From: Chersky-840 sp963848335
GTDB taxonomy: Bacteria > Actinomycetota > Acidimicrobiia > Acidimicrobiales > UBA8190
Length of the DNA stretch: 64,000 nucleotides
Direction: 5' to 3'
NCBI GenBank assembly: GCA_963848335.1
Contig: CAWKDD010000001.1
Location: 186,001-250,000, forward strand
Shown piece after piece: positions 26,760 through 36,194 of the stretch; positions within the stretch are counted from its first letter, which is position 1, and the number at the start of each line of letters is the position of its first letter. Under the pieces are notes generated by a model, which saw only the letters and a program-made list of their open reading frames with translations, made no database searches and was not told the DNA's origin. The position numbers and the translations under genes are program-made.

Positions 26760-28229
26760 TCACATGGGGCCGGCGTCGTGCTTCCGGCCCGCCAACAGCT
26801 CCCGTCGCGAGGCCAGGATCTCGAGCGCCCGGGACAGGGCGGGCCGGGTCTCGGCGGGGTCCACGACCTCGTCGACGAAGCCCCGCTCCGCCGCCACCCA
26901 GGGGGTGAGGAGCTCGGTGTCGTAGCGCTCCTCGAGGACGCGGCGCTCGTCGGCACTGGCGTCGCGGTTGAGGATCTGCACCGCGCCCTGCGCCCCCATG
27001 ACGGCGATCTCCGCCGAGGGCCACGCCAGGCACAGGTCGTTGCCGATGCCCTTGGAGTCCATCACGATGTAGGCCCCCCCGTAGGCCTTGCGCAGCACCA
27101 CGCAGACCCGTGGCACGCTCGCCTCGGCGTAGGCGAAGGCGAGCTCGGCGCCGTGTCGGATCATCCCCCTCCACTCGAGGTCCTTGCCGGGGAGGAACCC
27201 CGGGGTGTCGACGAGGGTCACGATCGGCAGGTTGAAGCAGTCGCAGAACCGTACGAAGCGGGCGCCCTTCTGCGAGGCGGGGATGTCGAGGGTGCCCGCC
27301 AGGGAGCGGGGCTGGTTGGCGACCACCCCGACGGGCCTGCCTCCCACCGAGGCCAGCGCGGTCACGAGGTGCGCCGCCCACCCCGGCCGCAGCTCCAGGA
27401 GCTCGCCGTCGTCGACGACGGCGCGTGCGACGTCGCGCACGTCGTAGGACGCCGACGCCGCGGCCGGGACGAGGTCGCGCAGTTGCGGCGAGATGCGACC
27501 GGTGGGGTCGTCGCTCGGCAGGCGCGGGGCCTCGGCGTCGGTGTGGTCGGGGAGGTAGTCGAGCACCGAGCCCAGCACTTCGTCCACGGCCGCCTCGTCG
27601 GCGGCCACCAACGCGCACAGCCCGCTGGCACTGGCGTGCACGGCCGCACCCCCGAGGTCATGGAGGCTCACCCGCATTCCCGTGAAGCCCGCCACGGCGT
27701 CGGGCCCCGAAACGAAGGCGAAGGCGTCGGGGGTCATCACCGTGACGTCGGCCAGGCCGAGGAGCAGGGACGGGCCCGAGATGGCGGCGCCGGTCACCGC
27801 CGCCAGCACCGGCACCGAGCCCGAGCAGGCGGCCACGGCCGCAGCCGCCCGCCCCCAGCCGTGCAGGGCGTCGACGCCTTCGGAGACCTCCGATCCCGAC
27901 GAAGACAGCACCATGACCAGAGGGAGGCGGTCATCGAGGGCGACGCGCGCCGCCTCGGCGATGGTGTCGCCGTCGGCCCGGGTCAGCGCGCCGCGATGGT
28001 GGCCCGAGACCGAGCGCACCTGCACCGTCCGGCGGGTGCCGATGGCCTCGACCCCGGCGCGGACCGTGCCCGGGACACGAGTGCGCAGCGGGACGTAGGA
28101 CCCCGGGATCCGGACCGCCGAGGACGGGGACGAAGACGGGGACGAGGACGGGGATGGAGACGATGACGGGGACGGAGGATCCGGGCCCGAGGTCGCAGGT
28201 GCCGGGGTCGCGGTCGCCACTGGGGTCAT
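26760..28229 (-). CDS. Acyl-CoA carboxylase carboxyltransferase (beta) subunit
   Basis: Biotin-dependent carboxyltransferase of the acetyl/propionyl-CoA carboxylase beta family: transfers CO2 from carboxybiotin to an acyl-CoA. N-terminal crotonase-fold half to about residue 240, then the C-terminal half with VGVVANQPRSLAGTLDI, FVRFCDCFNLPIVTLVDTPGF, LRKAYGGAYIVMDSKGIG and VMGAQGAVQILNRD, all typical. 489 residues counting a Ser/Pro low-complexity N terminus of about 38 residues that is probably not conserved; ATG 28229 has no ribosome site, so the true start may be later. No biotin carboxylase gene is adjacent. Confidence 0.87.
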   Translation of the reverse strand: MTPVATATPAPATSGPDPPSPSSSPSPSSSPSSSPSSAVRIPGSYVPLRTRVPGTVRAGVEAIGTRRTVQVRSVSGHHRGALTRADGDTIAEAARVALDDRLPLVMVLSSSGSEVSEGVDALHGWGRAAAAVAACSGSVPVLAAVTGAAISGPSLLLGLADVTVMTPDAFAFVSGPDAVAGFTGMRVSLHDLGGAAVHASASGLCALVAADEAAVDEVLGSVLDYLPDHTDAEAPRLPSDDPTGRISPQLRDLVPAAASASYDVRDVARAVVDDGELLELRPGWAAHLVTALASVGGRPVGVVANQPRSLAGTLDIPASQKGARFVRFCDCFNLPIVTLVDTPGFLPGKDLEWRGMIRHGAELAFAYAEASVPRVCVVLRKAYGGAYIVMDSKGIGNDLCLAWPSAEIAVMGAQGAVQILNRDASADERRVLEERYDTELLTPWVAAERGFVDEVVDPAETRPALSRALEILASRRELLAGRKHDAGPM

Positions 28230-28375
28230 GTTAGGAGGCCGGCATCGGGGGCCATGCGACGGGGGGTCGAAGGCGCTGTGTCACCATCTGGGCGCGGGTT
28301 CGAGGTCTCGAGCCGGCTGGGGCGGGGCCGGCACCGGGTGCGGCAGCGTCACGAGGACGACGAGGGGTGAGGGCG

Positions 28376-29428
28376 ATGCGTGCGTGCGTGATGCGACAGG
28401 GTCGGCTCGTGGTCGACGACGCCGCCGAGCCCCGGCCCGAGACGGGCCAGATGCTGGTGCGCACGCTGGCGTGCGGGATCTGCGGGTCCGACCTCCACTT
28501 CCTGCGTCACGGCGAGACGATGGTGACGATGACCGACGAGATGCTCCCGTCCATGGGCGCGCAGGCCATGGGCATGGCGCCGATCGATCTGTCGCGCGAC
28601 ATCGTCATGGGCCACGAGTTCTGTGCCGAGGTGCTCGAGCTCGGGCCCGACACCTCTGGGCCCACGCCCGGCACACGCGTGGTGTCGGTCCCCGTGCTGC
28701 TCTCGTCGACGGGACTGCACCAGTTGGCGTACAACAACGCCTACCCCGGCGGCTACGCGCAGTACATGGTGTTGTCGGCTCCGCTGGCGCTCGAGGTCCC
28801 CAACGGCCTCGACACCCGGCATGCCGCGCTCACCGAGCCTCTGGCCGTGGGCATCCACGCCGTGGCGCGCTCGGGTGCCACGGCGCGCGACAGCGCCGTC
28901 GTGGTGGGGTGCGGGCCCGTGGGGCTGGCCGTGATCGCGGCGTTGCGCGCCGTGGGCGTGGAGTCGATCGTGGCCGCCGACCCCTCGCCGACGCGGCGGG
29001 CCATGGCGTGCACCATGGGTGCGGTCGAAGCCGTGGACCCCACCGAGGAGGGTGTCGTCGACGCCTGGCACCGTCTCGACGGGCGCCGGCCCCTGGTGGC
29101 CTTCGAGGCGGTCGGGGTGCCGGGCATGCTCCAGCAGCTGCTGCACGACCTGCCGCCGGGCACCCGGGTCGCGGTCGTCGGCGTGTGCATGGAGGCGGAC
29201 CGGATCCTGCCCTTCTTCGCCATCGCCAAGGAGCTGTCGCTGCACTTCGCCATGGCCTACGGGGTCGACGAGTTCGCCGCCGCCCTGCGCGCCCTGGCCG
29301 AAGGCGACATCGACGCATCGCCCATGATCACGGGCACCGTCGACCTCGACGGGGTGCCGGGCGCCTTCGAGGCGCTGGCCCGTCCCGACGAGCACGTGAA
29401 GATCCTCGTGGAGCCCGCGGCCACGTGA
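28376..29428 (+). CDS. Zinc-type alcohol dehydrogenase-like protein (MDR family)
   Basis: Medium-chain dehydrogenase/reductase, 350 residues. The catalytic zinc region CGICGSDLHFLRHGE is near residues 33-47 and GHEFCAEV near 79. The Rossmann domain starts SAVVVGCGPVGLAVIAALRA. The structural-zinc four-cysteine lobe is absent, as in some MDR subfamilies. ATG 28376 is preferred (GAGG just upstream) over in-frame GTG 28367. Its stop overlaps the GTG of the following membrane protein by four bp, so the two are co-translated. Substrate not determinable. Confidence 0.88.
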   Translation: MRACVMRQGRLVVDDAAEPRPETGQMLVRTLACGICGSDLHFLRHGETMVTMTDEMLPSMGAQAMGMAPIDLSRDIVMGHEFCAEVLELGPDTSGPTPGTRVVSVPVLLSSTGLHQLAYNNAYPGGYAQYMVLSAPLALEVPNGLDTRHAALTEPLAVGIHAVARSGATARDSAVVVGCGPVGLAVIAALRAVGVESIVAADPSPTRRAMACTMGAVEAVDPTEEGVVDAWHRLDGRRPLVAFEAVGVPGMLQQLLHDLPPGTRVAVVGVCMEADRILPFFAIAKELSLHFAMAYGVDEFAAALRALAEGDIDASPMITGTVDLDGVPGAFEALARPDEHVKILVEPAAT

Positions 29429-30489
29429 GCCTGCCGGCGTCGGAGCGTTCGTGGTTCCGGAGCGCCTGGCCGTGGTTGAAGTACGTCGTGGGTCTGGCCC
29501 TGGCCGCCCTGGCCCTGTGGGCGCTGGCCGGCCGCACCGGCGAGCTCTCGGGGGCGTCGCACTATCTCGACCGCCTCCGCTGGTGGTGGCTGGCCCTGGC
29601 CCTGGTGGCCGAGGCGGGGTCGCTCGTGGCGTTCGCGCTGATGCAGAAGCGCCTGCTCGAGGCGGGTCACGTCGACCCGTCGACGTCGCGCCTCACCGCC
29701 ATCACGCTGGCGTCGACGGCCATCGCCAACTCCATGCCGGCCGGGCCGGTGGTATCCGCGGTGTTCGCCTTCCGCCAGTACCGGCGCCAGGGCGCCGACG
29801 AGGCGCTGGCGGGGTGGACGTTGGCGGCGCTGTTCGTGGCCGCCTCGGTGACCCTCGCCCTCGTGGCCGCGGTGGGCGTGACGGTGGCGGGCGCCGAGGG
29901 GGCCGGTCTCGACCTGGTGGGGGTGACGGTGGGCGTGCTCGTGGGGGCGCTGGCCCTGGGTGCGGTCTTCCTCCAGCGGCGCGCCCTGGTGTGGCTGGTA
30001 TCGGGGTCGGTGCGCGTCACCCGGCGCGTGTCGGGATGGCCCCGAGGTGAGCTCGCCGCGCAGGTCGACGCCATCATCGCCCGGCTCACGGTGGTCAGCC
30101 TCGATCTGCGCCAGGTGCTCTCGGTCGTGGGCTGGGGGGTCGCCAACTGGGTCCTCGACTGCGCCTGCCTGGCCATCTCGTTCCTGGCCATCGGGGCGGG
30201 GATCCCGTGGAGGGGCCTGCTGCTCGCCTACGGCGCCGGCCAGCTGGCCGCCAACCTCCCCATCACCCCCGGCGGCCTGGGCGTGGTGGAGGGGAGCCTC
30301 ACCATCGCGCTGGTCCAGTTCGGCGGGGCCGAGACCTCGACGGTGGCGGCTGTTCTTCTGTACCGGATCCTGAGCTTCTGGGCCGAGCTGCCGGTGGGGT
30401 GGGCGGCGTGGGGGGCCCTGGTGTGGTCGGGCCGGCGCACCGTGGCCACCGAAGCAGTTCCTGACAGCGTGAGGGAGGCGGCACGGTGA
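29425..30489 (+). CDS. YbhN/LPG-synthase-TM family (UPF0104) membrane protein
   Basis: 354-residue integral membrane protein with about eight hydrophobic segments, of the lysylphosphatidylglycerol synthase transmembrane/UPF0104 family. Members move or modify lipids or polyprenyl carriers; this one has no attached catalytic domain. Signature segment near the C terminus: LAYGAGQLAANLPITPGGLGVVEGSL. The GTG start overlaps the dehydrogenase stop (GTGA), and the following lipoprotein gene starts five nt after its stop, giving a three-gene operon. Confidence 0.85.
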   Translation: MSLPASERSWFRSAWPWLKYVVGLALAALALWALAGRTGELSGASHYLDRLRWWWLALALVAEAGSLVAFALMQKRLLEAGHVDPSTSRLTAITLASTAIANSMPAGPVVSAVFAFRQYRRQGADEALAGWTLAALFVAASVTLALVAAVGVTVAGAEGAGLDLVGVTVGVLVGALALGAVFLQRRALVWLVSGSVRVTRRVSGWPRGELAAQVDAIIARLTVVSLDLRQVLSVVGWGVANWVLDCACLAISFLAIGAGIPWRGLLLAYGAGQLAANLPITPGGLGVVEGSLTIALVQFGGAETSTVAAVLLYRILSFWAELPVGWAAWGALVWSGRRTVATEAVPDSVREAAR

Positions 30490-30493
30490 TCTC

Positions 30494-31033
30494 GTGCGGG
30501 CGGGTGTCGAGGGCGGGACGGCAGGTTGGCGCCGAGCGGGCGGGCCGCGTCCCGGCGGGATCCGGCGTCTCGCCGCCGTGGGGGCGGTGGCGCTGGGCTC
30601 GCTGGCGGTGGCGGGGTGCACCTCGGCGCGCGACACCCTCGGGACCAACTCGAGCCCGTGCTTCAAGGCCCTCGCCCTGGGCGCCGACGCCGTCCACGAC
30701 CGGGGGAAGTTCGCCGGCGTGCGCCTGCTGTCGGCCCAGACGATCAAGAAGATCCCCCGCGTCGACGACGTGCTCTCGGAGCGCTCTTCCACGCGCCTGC
30801 ACAACGTGTGCGCGGTGGCCTACAGCGGCACGTTCCGCCGCTCCCAGGTCGAGCGACCGGCGGGCCGGGTTCCCGCCTCGGGGGTCGGGCACTTCGCCAT
30901 CGTCGTGGTGTCGACGCCGCAGAACGTCCTGTTGGCCACGTTCGTGCTCGAGAAGGAGCCGGTGCGGTTCCGCCACCTCGCCCTCGGCGTGCCCCACGGG
31001 ACGGCCCCGGGGGGTACCTCAGACGTCGGGTGA
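30494..31033 (+). CDS. Putative lipoprotein, unknown function
   Basis: 179-residue protein with an Arg-rich N region, hydrophobic core (LAAVGAVALGSLAVAG) and lipobox VAGC with Cys at about residue 42, so it should be lipid-anchored outside the membrane. Two further Cys (SSPCFKAL, HNVCAVAY) could form a disulfide. The mature part has FAIVVVSTPQNVLLATFVLEK. No family recognised. GTG 30494 starts just after the YbhN-type gene. Its 3' end overlaps the 3' end of the opposite ctaG-like gene by 15 bp. Confidence 0.7.
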   Translation: MRAGVEGGTAGWRRAGGPRPGGIRRLAAVGAVALGSLAVAGCTSARDTLGTNSSPCFKALALGADAVHDRGKFAGVRLLSAQTIKKIPRVDDVLSERSSTRLHNVCAVAYSGTFRRSQVERPAGRVPASGVGHFAIVVVSTPQNVLLATFVLEKEPVRFRHLALGVPHGTAPGGTSDVG

Positions 31034-32034
31034 GCCCGTGCCCTCGGTCGGGCTGCGCTCGACCGGGTCGGCCCACGGACGCGGCGGGCCTCGGGGATCG
31101 GCCCACGGATGGTGCCGCCGGGCCCGGGTGTGCCCCTTGGCCTCGGCCCGCGCGCGCGCGCTCGAGCTGGCGCTCGACCTCGGCCCACGTGAGGGGCTCA
31201 CCGTCGTCGCCGTCGGCCGCGGCGTTCTCGACCCGCTGGGCGCGCATGAGCGCCACCCACGCCGCGCTCCACAGCACCGGCAGCGTGGCCACCTTGGCCA
31301 CCACCCCGGCCAGCTGCTGGTCCACCAGGCGCGAGATCCCGAAGGCCACGCGCACGTTGCTGAAGGTGTCGTAGAGCGGGTGGCGGGCGAAGACGTAGAT
31401 GATGGCCGGGAACGTCGGAATGACCGACTGGATGAAGAGGTAGGCCGCCACCCCCACGGGAACGGTGCGGTGCGCGCCCGGGATGTGGCGCAGCACCGGG
31501 CCCCACAGCACGGCCCCCGCGCCGCAGCAGGGCCACGTCGGTGAGGGCGCGCCACCACGGCGAGGACGCCTGGGCGGCGACGGCCGGGGTGACCAGGGTG
31601 CCCACGGCCACGACGGTGAAGGTCGACGACGGCCACGACCGGACGGGTGAGGGTCTCGAGACAGGCGTCGAGCGGCGCCGGGCGCGTCAGCGCGGCCAGG
31701 AGCGGGGAAGGCATGGCCAGCAGGAGCAGCGGTGCCGCGCCCAGTGTGAGCAGCAGGCGCTGGACGACGAGAGCGGTGAGCGACCAGTGCGCGGCAAGGT
31801 CGGCCAGAGGCCAGGTGAGCGCCAGCGCCAGGGCCACCAGCGCGCCCGCCAGGCACCGGAGCTGGCGACGGGTGGGCACGGTGGCGGGGTCCGAGCCCAC
31901 GCCCAGGTGTCGCACGGCCGAGCGCGTAGGCGCAGCGCCAGCGCGACGATGGCGAGCCACGCCACGGGGTGGAGGTGAAACGCCCAGGGGTCGCCGACCC
32001 CCGCCCCGTCGGGGGTGCGCGGGCCCGCCGCCAT
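31019..32034 (-). CDS. ctaG: CtaG/caa3-type cytochrome oxidase assembly protein (several frame slips)
   Basis: Polytopic protein of the CtaG_Bsu (caa3_CtaG) family tied to copper/heme oxidase assembly. It must be followed across frames: start MAAGPRTPDG with AFHLHPVAWLAIVALAL, then TWPLADLAAHWSLTALVVQ and LLLTLGAAPLLLLAMPSPLL, then MAVGTLVTPAVAAQASSPWW, then PGAHRTVPVGVAAYLFIQSV and DQQLAGVVAKVATLPV, ending SPTEGTGSPDV. Slips lie near 31920, 31610, 31520 and 31160. HLHP, AHWS and DQQLAG match the family. ATG 32034 is the likeliest start. Confidence 0.75.
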
Positions 32035-32105
32035 GAGTGACGCGCTCACGCCGTGCATCGCCGGCGGGCCCCGACTCGGGCGACGGGGGTGCGCGTGGCG
32101 CCGCC

Positions 32106-32111
32106 TACGCT
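32106..32111 (+). promoter_or_regulatory. -10 box for leaderless pafB
   Basis: TACGCT ends seven nt before ATG 32119, with no Shine-Dalgarno sequence between. It lies inside the intergenic region shared with the divergent ctaG-like gene. Confidence 0.4.
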
Positions 32112-32118
32112 CTCGCCC

Positions 32119-33043
32119 ATGGTGGACAGGCTGGAGCGGCTCACCGACCTGGTGCTCGTGCTGCTGCGCGACCAGCGTCCGAAGTCGCTGCGCGAGATCG
32201 CGTCCGAGGTGCCCGGGTACCCCGCCCAGGAGGGCGAGGCGCGGCGCCAGGCCTTCGAGCGCGACAAGCGGACGTTGCGCGACGGCGGCATCGAGGTCAC
32301 GGCCATGCCCATCGACGGGCCCGAGCAGGTCGGGTACGTCATCCGGCCCGAGGACTACTACCTGCCCGACCTCAACCTGGCGCCGGACGAGCAGGCGGCC
32401 CTGAACCTCGCGGTCGCCGGGGTCCACCTGGGCGATCCTAGTGGTCGGGACGCGTTGTGGCGCCTGGGACTTCCGGCCTCCGCCGGGGCGCGTCCGGTGG
32501 CCGAGCTCCCGGCCCTGCCGGCGCTGCCCGCGCTGCACGCCGCGCTCGCGGGCGCGTGCCACGGTGCGCTTCGACTACCGGGGCGAACAGCGCCGTGTCG
32601 ACCCCGCGCTGCTGCGGTTCCACGCCGGGTGGTGGTACCTGGTGGGCCACGATCTCGACCGCGGCGCCCCTCGGACCTTCCGGGTCGACCGCATGGAGGG
32701 CGACGTGTCCGCGGCCGCGCCGGGCTCGGCGGTCCTGCCCGACGGCTTCGACCCCGACGCCGCGCTCCCCGACGTTCCGTGGCGCATCGGGGAAGGAGCC
32801 CTCGTCACCGTGGAGGTGCGTGTGGACGCCGCGCTGGCCGCCCTCGTCCTCGACGAGGTGGGGGACGCCGCGCTGGCGCGACGCGAGGACGACGGGTCGG
32901 TGGTGCTGCACCTCGAGGTGACCAACATCGACGCCCTGCGGTCCTGGCTCTTCGAGCTGGGGGACCACGCCGAGGTCCTCGGCCCCGAAGAGGTCCGGGC
33001 CGGGATCGTGTCGTGGCTCGAGGCGATGAGCGGGGCCCCGTGA
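32119..33043 (+). CDS. pafB: WYL-domain transcriptional regulator PafB (frame slip near 32560)
   Basis: First of the paired HTH-WYL regulators that, as PafBC in mycobacteria, activate the LexA-independent DNA damage response. N-terminal winged helix: VDRLERLTDLVLVLLRDQRP with KSLREIASEVPGYP. A slip near 32560 must be allowed; the frame continues ATVRFDYRGEQRRVDP into WWYLVGHDLDRGAPRTFRVD, the WYL core. About 307 residues when restored. It overlaps pafC by four bp (GTGA). No proteasome genes are in the window. Confidence 0.87.
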
Positions 33044-34015
33044 GCGGGCGCGCCGATGCCGGCTCCCGGCTGCTGCGCCTGCTGGCCGTGCTCACCTGGC
33101 TGGCGCGCCAGGGGCGGGCGCCGGTGTCGGAGCTCTCCGAACGCTTCGGGCTCGAGCCCGACGAGCTCATCGCCGACCTCGAGCTCGCGGCGTGCTGCGG
33201 GTTGCCTCCGTACTCGCCCGACCAGCTGATGGAGATCATCGTCGACGACCAGGAGGTGGTCGCCGATCTCGGCGCCGAGCTCGGACGGTCCCGGCGCCTG
33301 ACCGCGGCGGAGGGCTTCGCCCTGGCCGCGTCGGCCCGCGCCATCCTGGCGGTGCCCGGCGCCGATCCCGACGGGGCACTCGGGCGCGCCCTCGGGAAGC
33401 TCGAAGCCGTGCTCGGTGGTCGCGGCATGCTGCGCGTCGACCTGCGCGAGCCGGCCCATCTGGCCGTGATCCGCGACGCCTGCGAGGCGGGGCGCCAGCT
33501 CGAGCTGCACTACTACTCGGCGTCGAGCGACCGGGAGTCGACGCGCATCGTGGACCCGGTGTCGGTGCGGTTGATCGAAGGGCACTGGTATCTCGACGGG
33601 TACTGCCACAACGCCCAGGGCATGCGGCGATTCCGCGTCGACCGGGTCTCGGCGGCCCGCCTCACGGGCGAACCCGCCTGCCACCGCGACGACGAAGCGC
33701 CGCGCCACGACGACCGCGCCGACCCCGCCGGCCAGCGAGGCCTTCGTCCCCGGGCCCGAGGCCACCGTGGTCCATCTGGCCGTCGACGACGACGCGGTGT
33801 GGATCGTCGAGCCGCTGCTCACCTCCCCGGCCGAACCCCGGCCCGACGGGCGCAGCGCCGTCACCTTGGCCGTGGCGAGCACGGTGTGGTTCGGCCGCCT
33901 CCTGCTCCGCCTCGGTCCGCACGCCGAGGTGCTCGACCCTCCCGAGCTCGCCGACACCGGGCGTCAGGCGGCCCGCCAGCTCCTGGCCCGCTACCGGTCC
34001 GGGTCGGGTCGCTGA
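33040..34015 (+). CDS. pafC: WYL-domain transcriptional regulator PafC (frame slip near 33700)
   Basis: Second PafBC subunit, about 324 residues when the slip near 33700 is bridged. HTH region RLLRLLAVLTWLARQGRAPV with SELSERFGLEPDELIADL, then PYSPDQLMEIIVDD, and the WYL domain (ELHYYSASSDRESTRIVDP, HWYLDGYCHNAQGMRRFRVD). The restored C terminus is ADTGRQAARQLLARYR. GTG 33040 overlaps the pafB stop. Act as a heterodimer-like pair in studied actinobacteria. A short tandem repeat and relaxase gene follow. Confidence 0.87.
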
Positions 34016-34035
34016 CCGGGGTTTCGGTTTGCCAT

Positions 34036-34091
34036 CACGGTTTCAGACGGCTGGCACGGTTTCGACGGCTGGCACGGTTTCAGACGGCTGG
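34036..34091 (+). repeat. Three 18-19 bp tandem direct repeats
   Basis: CACGGTTTCAGACGGCTGG occurs at 34036-34054 and 34073-34091, with a middle copy at 34055-34072 lacking one base. A partial unit (CGGTTTGCCAT) precedes. They lie between pafC and the relaxase gene, in a 177 bp gap that holds nothing else recognised. Possible protein-binding iterons or an oriT remnant. Confidence 0.7.
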
Positions 34092-34192
34092 CAAGGTGTC
34101 GGGCGAGGTCGCCGTCAAGGGGGCCAGGTCACGGTGGGCCACGGGGAGCAGCTGCGGCGCCGGGCCGGAGCGCCGCACCCCGGAGGTCAGGG

Positions 34193-35471
34193 GTGCTGCG
34201 GGTGGCCAAGGTGCGCAGGGGCGGCCACGGGTACTACCTCGAGGTGGCGGGGAACGGCGACCGGCACCGGCATCGAGGCCCCGGGCCGGTGGCTGGGGTC
34301 GGGGGCGGGCGCGCTGGGCCTGCAGGGAGAGGTGCACGGCGATGCTCTCGGCGCCGTGCTCCGGGGCGACGATCCCCTGACCATGCGCCGCCTGGGCCGG
34401 TGGCACGACCGGGTCACGGTGGCCGGCTTCGACCTCAGCTTCTGCGCGCCGAAGTCGGTGAGCATGCTCCATGCGTTGGGCCCGCCCGAGGTCGCCGGTG
34501 AGGTCCTCGCCGCCCACGAGCGCGCCGTCGACGCCGCTCTCGACTATGTCGAAAGACGCGCCGTGGCCGTCCGTCGCCCGTCGGGGGCGGCTCTGGTCCC
34601 GGTCCGGGCCGACGCCGTCGCTGCCGCGGGGTTCGTCCACCGCGTCAGCCGAGCCCTCGACCCCCACCTGCACACCCACGTCGTGATGGCCAACCTGGGC
34701 CGCGGGCCCGAGGGACGCTTCTCGGCGCTCGACGGACGCGGCGTGTACGCCCACACGCCGGCGGCGGGCGCGCTCTACCACGCCCAGCTGCGCCACGAGC
34801 TCACGGCGCGCCTGGGCGTGGCGTGGGAGCCGTTGCGCCACGGCCGGGGCGACATCGCCGGCATCGGCGTCGAGGCCCGCCGCGCCTTCTCGCAGCGTGC
34901 CGCAGCCATCGCCGAGCACCTGGCGGGGCGGGGCCTCGGCGGCGCCCGGGCCCGCACCATCGCCGGCCACGTCACCCGCCCCGAGCGCGACACCCGACGC
35001 GGCGCGGACGACCTCCGGCCGCTGTGGCTGGACCGGGCCCGGGCCGTGGGCCTGGGCCCCGGGGACCTCGGGTCGGTGCTCGACCGGGTGCCGCGCCGTC
35101 CGGGACCGGGGCCCGACCCCGCCCTGGCGGAGACGGTGGCGGAGGAATTGCGACGGCGCGGGGACAGCGCCACGCGCCGTGACGTGGTGCGGGTGTGGTG
35201 CGGCACGCTCGACGCGGGAGCCCCTGCCGTGGCGGTGGAGGAGGCCGCGGACCGCCTCCTCCACACGCTGCCCCCCACACCGGCTCATGCCGGGCGCGGC
35301 GAGCGCTGCGGGGTGGGGGAACGGCGTTACGTGGTGGGCGGGCGGGAGCTCACCGCCGGGCGCGGCGAGCTCCAACGGCTGCTGGCGGCGCGCGGCATGC
35401 AGATGGTGGTGGACCCCCAACGGGGACTGGGCCGAGGGCGCGGCGACGAAGTGGGACTCGGGTTCGGCTGA
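34193..35471 (+). CDS. TrwC/MobF-type relaxase domain protein (frame slip near 34260)
   Basis: Relaxase-domain protein of about 425 residues. Start GTG 34193 has GGAGG seven nt upstream; an extra base near 34260 shifts the frame, after which GDGTGIEAPGRWLGSGAGAL follows. Family marks are the N-terminal Tyr pair in HGYYLEV, LGLQGEV, FDLSFCAPKSVSMLHAL, and the metal His motif DPHLHTHVVMANLGR. MobF relaxases usually carry a RecD-like helicase of 500-1000 residues behind this domain; here the gene stops after about 250 further residues with no Walker motif. No mobilisation partner genes were seen, so it may be a relic or a stand-alone type. Confidence 0.8.
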
Positions 35472-35957
35472 TCAGGGACGGTTGGGCAGGATGGGCCCGG
35501 CATCGCCATAACCCTGGCGCACTCCCTGTCCGGCGCGTCGGGTGAGCTGGTCGGGCTCGTACAGCATCCAGTACGCGTTGCGGGCGTGCTTTCGGGCTCT
35601 GTCCACGCACACCGCGGCCAGGCGCTCGGGGTCCTCTTCCTCGTTCTCGTGGACGAAGACCTCGAGGACGTGAGTGTTGGTGAGCAGCTGGGCGAGCATG
35701 ATGCCTTGCGACGCTTCGTGCGCACATACCTGGTCGATGGCCGCCTTGCCGGGCATGGCTAGTGCCACCACGATCGAGCAACCCTCTTCCTCGATCAGCT
35801 TCTTGCACTGCACCCCGAGGTCCTTGAAGCCCGGCACCGTCCGCCGCAGAACCTCGAAGCGGTCCCCGAAGCCCGGGCACTGCTTGAGCTCGTCGACGGC
35901 CTCCGCGCCCATGTCGTAGCGGGCGAACATGGTGTCGACGACGCCGATGCGGTCCAT
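35472..35957 (-). CDS. ribC: Riboflavin synthase, archaeal type
   Basis: Converts two 6,7-dimethyl-8-ribityllumazine molecules to riboflavin. The 161-residue sequence matches the archaeal RibC family (related to lumazine synthase), not the bacterial two-domain RibE. Evidence: IGVVDTMFARYDMGAEAVDEL, RRTVPGFKDLGVQCKKLIEE, ALAMPGKAAIDQVCAHEASQ, LTNTHVLEVFVHE and GQGVRQGYGDAGP. ATG 35957 has GGGAGG upstream at a suitable spacing. Likely co-transcribed with the preceding zinc-ribbon gene and TetR gene. No other rib genes nearby. Confidence 0.88.
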   Translation of the reverse strand: MDRIGVVDTMFARYDMGAEAVDELKQCPGFGDRFEVLRRTVPGFKDLGVQCKKLIEEEGCSIVVALAMPGKAAIDQVCAHEASQGIMLAQLLTNTHVLEVFVHENEEEDPERLAAVCVDRARKHARNAYWMLYEPDQLTRRAGQGVRQGYGDAGPILPNRP

Positions 35958-35988
35958 ACCCCTATCCTCCCACGACGCGGGCCGGTCC

Positions 35989-36186
35989 TCAGCCCGAGCC
36001 CTCCACACCGTGGTCGCGACATTGCGCCGCATACCCCACGGGAGTGATCTTCACCGTCATGCGGCGCCCGCACGTCGCGCAGAACCGGGGCGGGTCGAGC
36101 TCGCGGCCGCAGCCCGCGCACCGGTCTGAAGGGCGGCCGCACGCGGCGCAGAACCCCGAGACGTCGCCGCCTGCCGTCGTGGCCAC
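35989..36186 (-). CDS. BsaP-like zinc-ribbon protein (possible biotin synthase auxiliary)
   Basis: Small protein of about 65 residues with CAACG, CAGCG and CATCG knuckles and the stretch LDPPRFCATCGRRMTVKITP followed by AAQCRDHG. This pattern (PPRFC, CGRRM, then P-x-G, Cys, HG) fits the BsaP protein that supports BioB in mycobacteria. Start is uncertain: GTG 36186 is eight nt after the TetR stop with no strong ribosome site. If the assignment is right, its client would be the bioB product encoded 12 kb away. Alternative: an unrelated double zinc ribbon. Confidence 0.6.
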   Translation of the reverse strand: MATTAGGDVSGFCAACGRPSDRCAGCGRELDPPRFCATCGRRMTVKITPVGYAAQCRDHGVEGSG

Positions 36187-36194
36187 GTCGGGGC

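Noticed and set aside
28229..28260. GGAGG at 28234 as a ribosome site for a plus-strand gene
   Set aside because: No in-frame start codon at a proper distance leads to a protein-like sequence; the dehydrogenase has its own site near 28376.
34036..34091. CRISPR array
   Set aside because: Only three contiguous 18-19 bp repeats with no spacers between them and no cas genes in the window.
34193..35471. Complete conjugative element
   Set aside because: No coupling protein, type IV secretion genes, integrase, or flanking attachment repeats were seen around the relaxase-domain gene.
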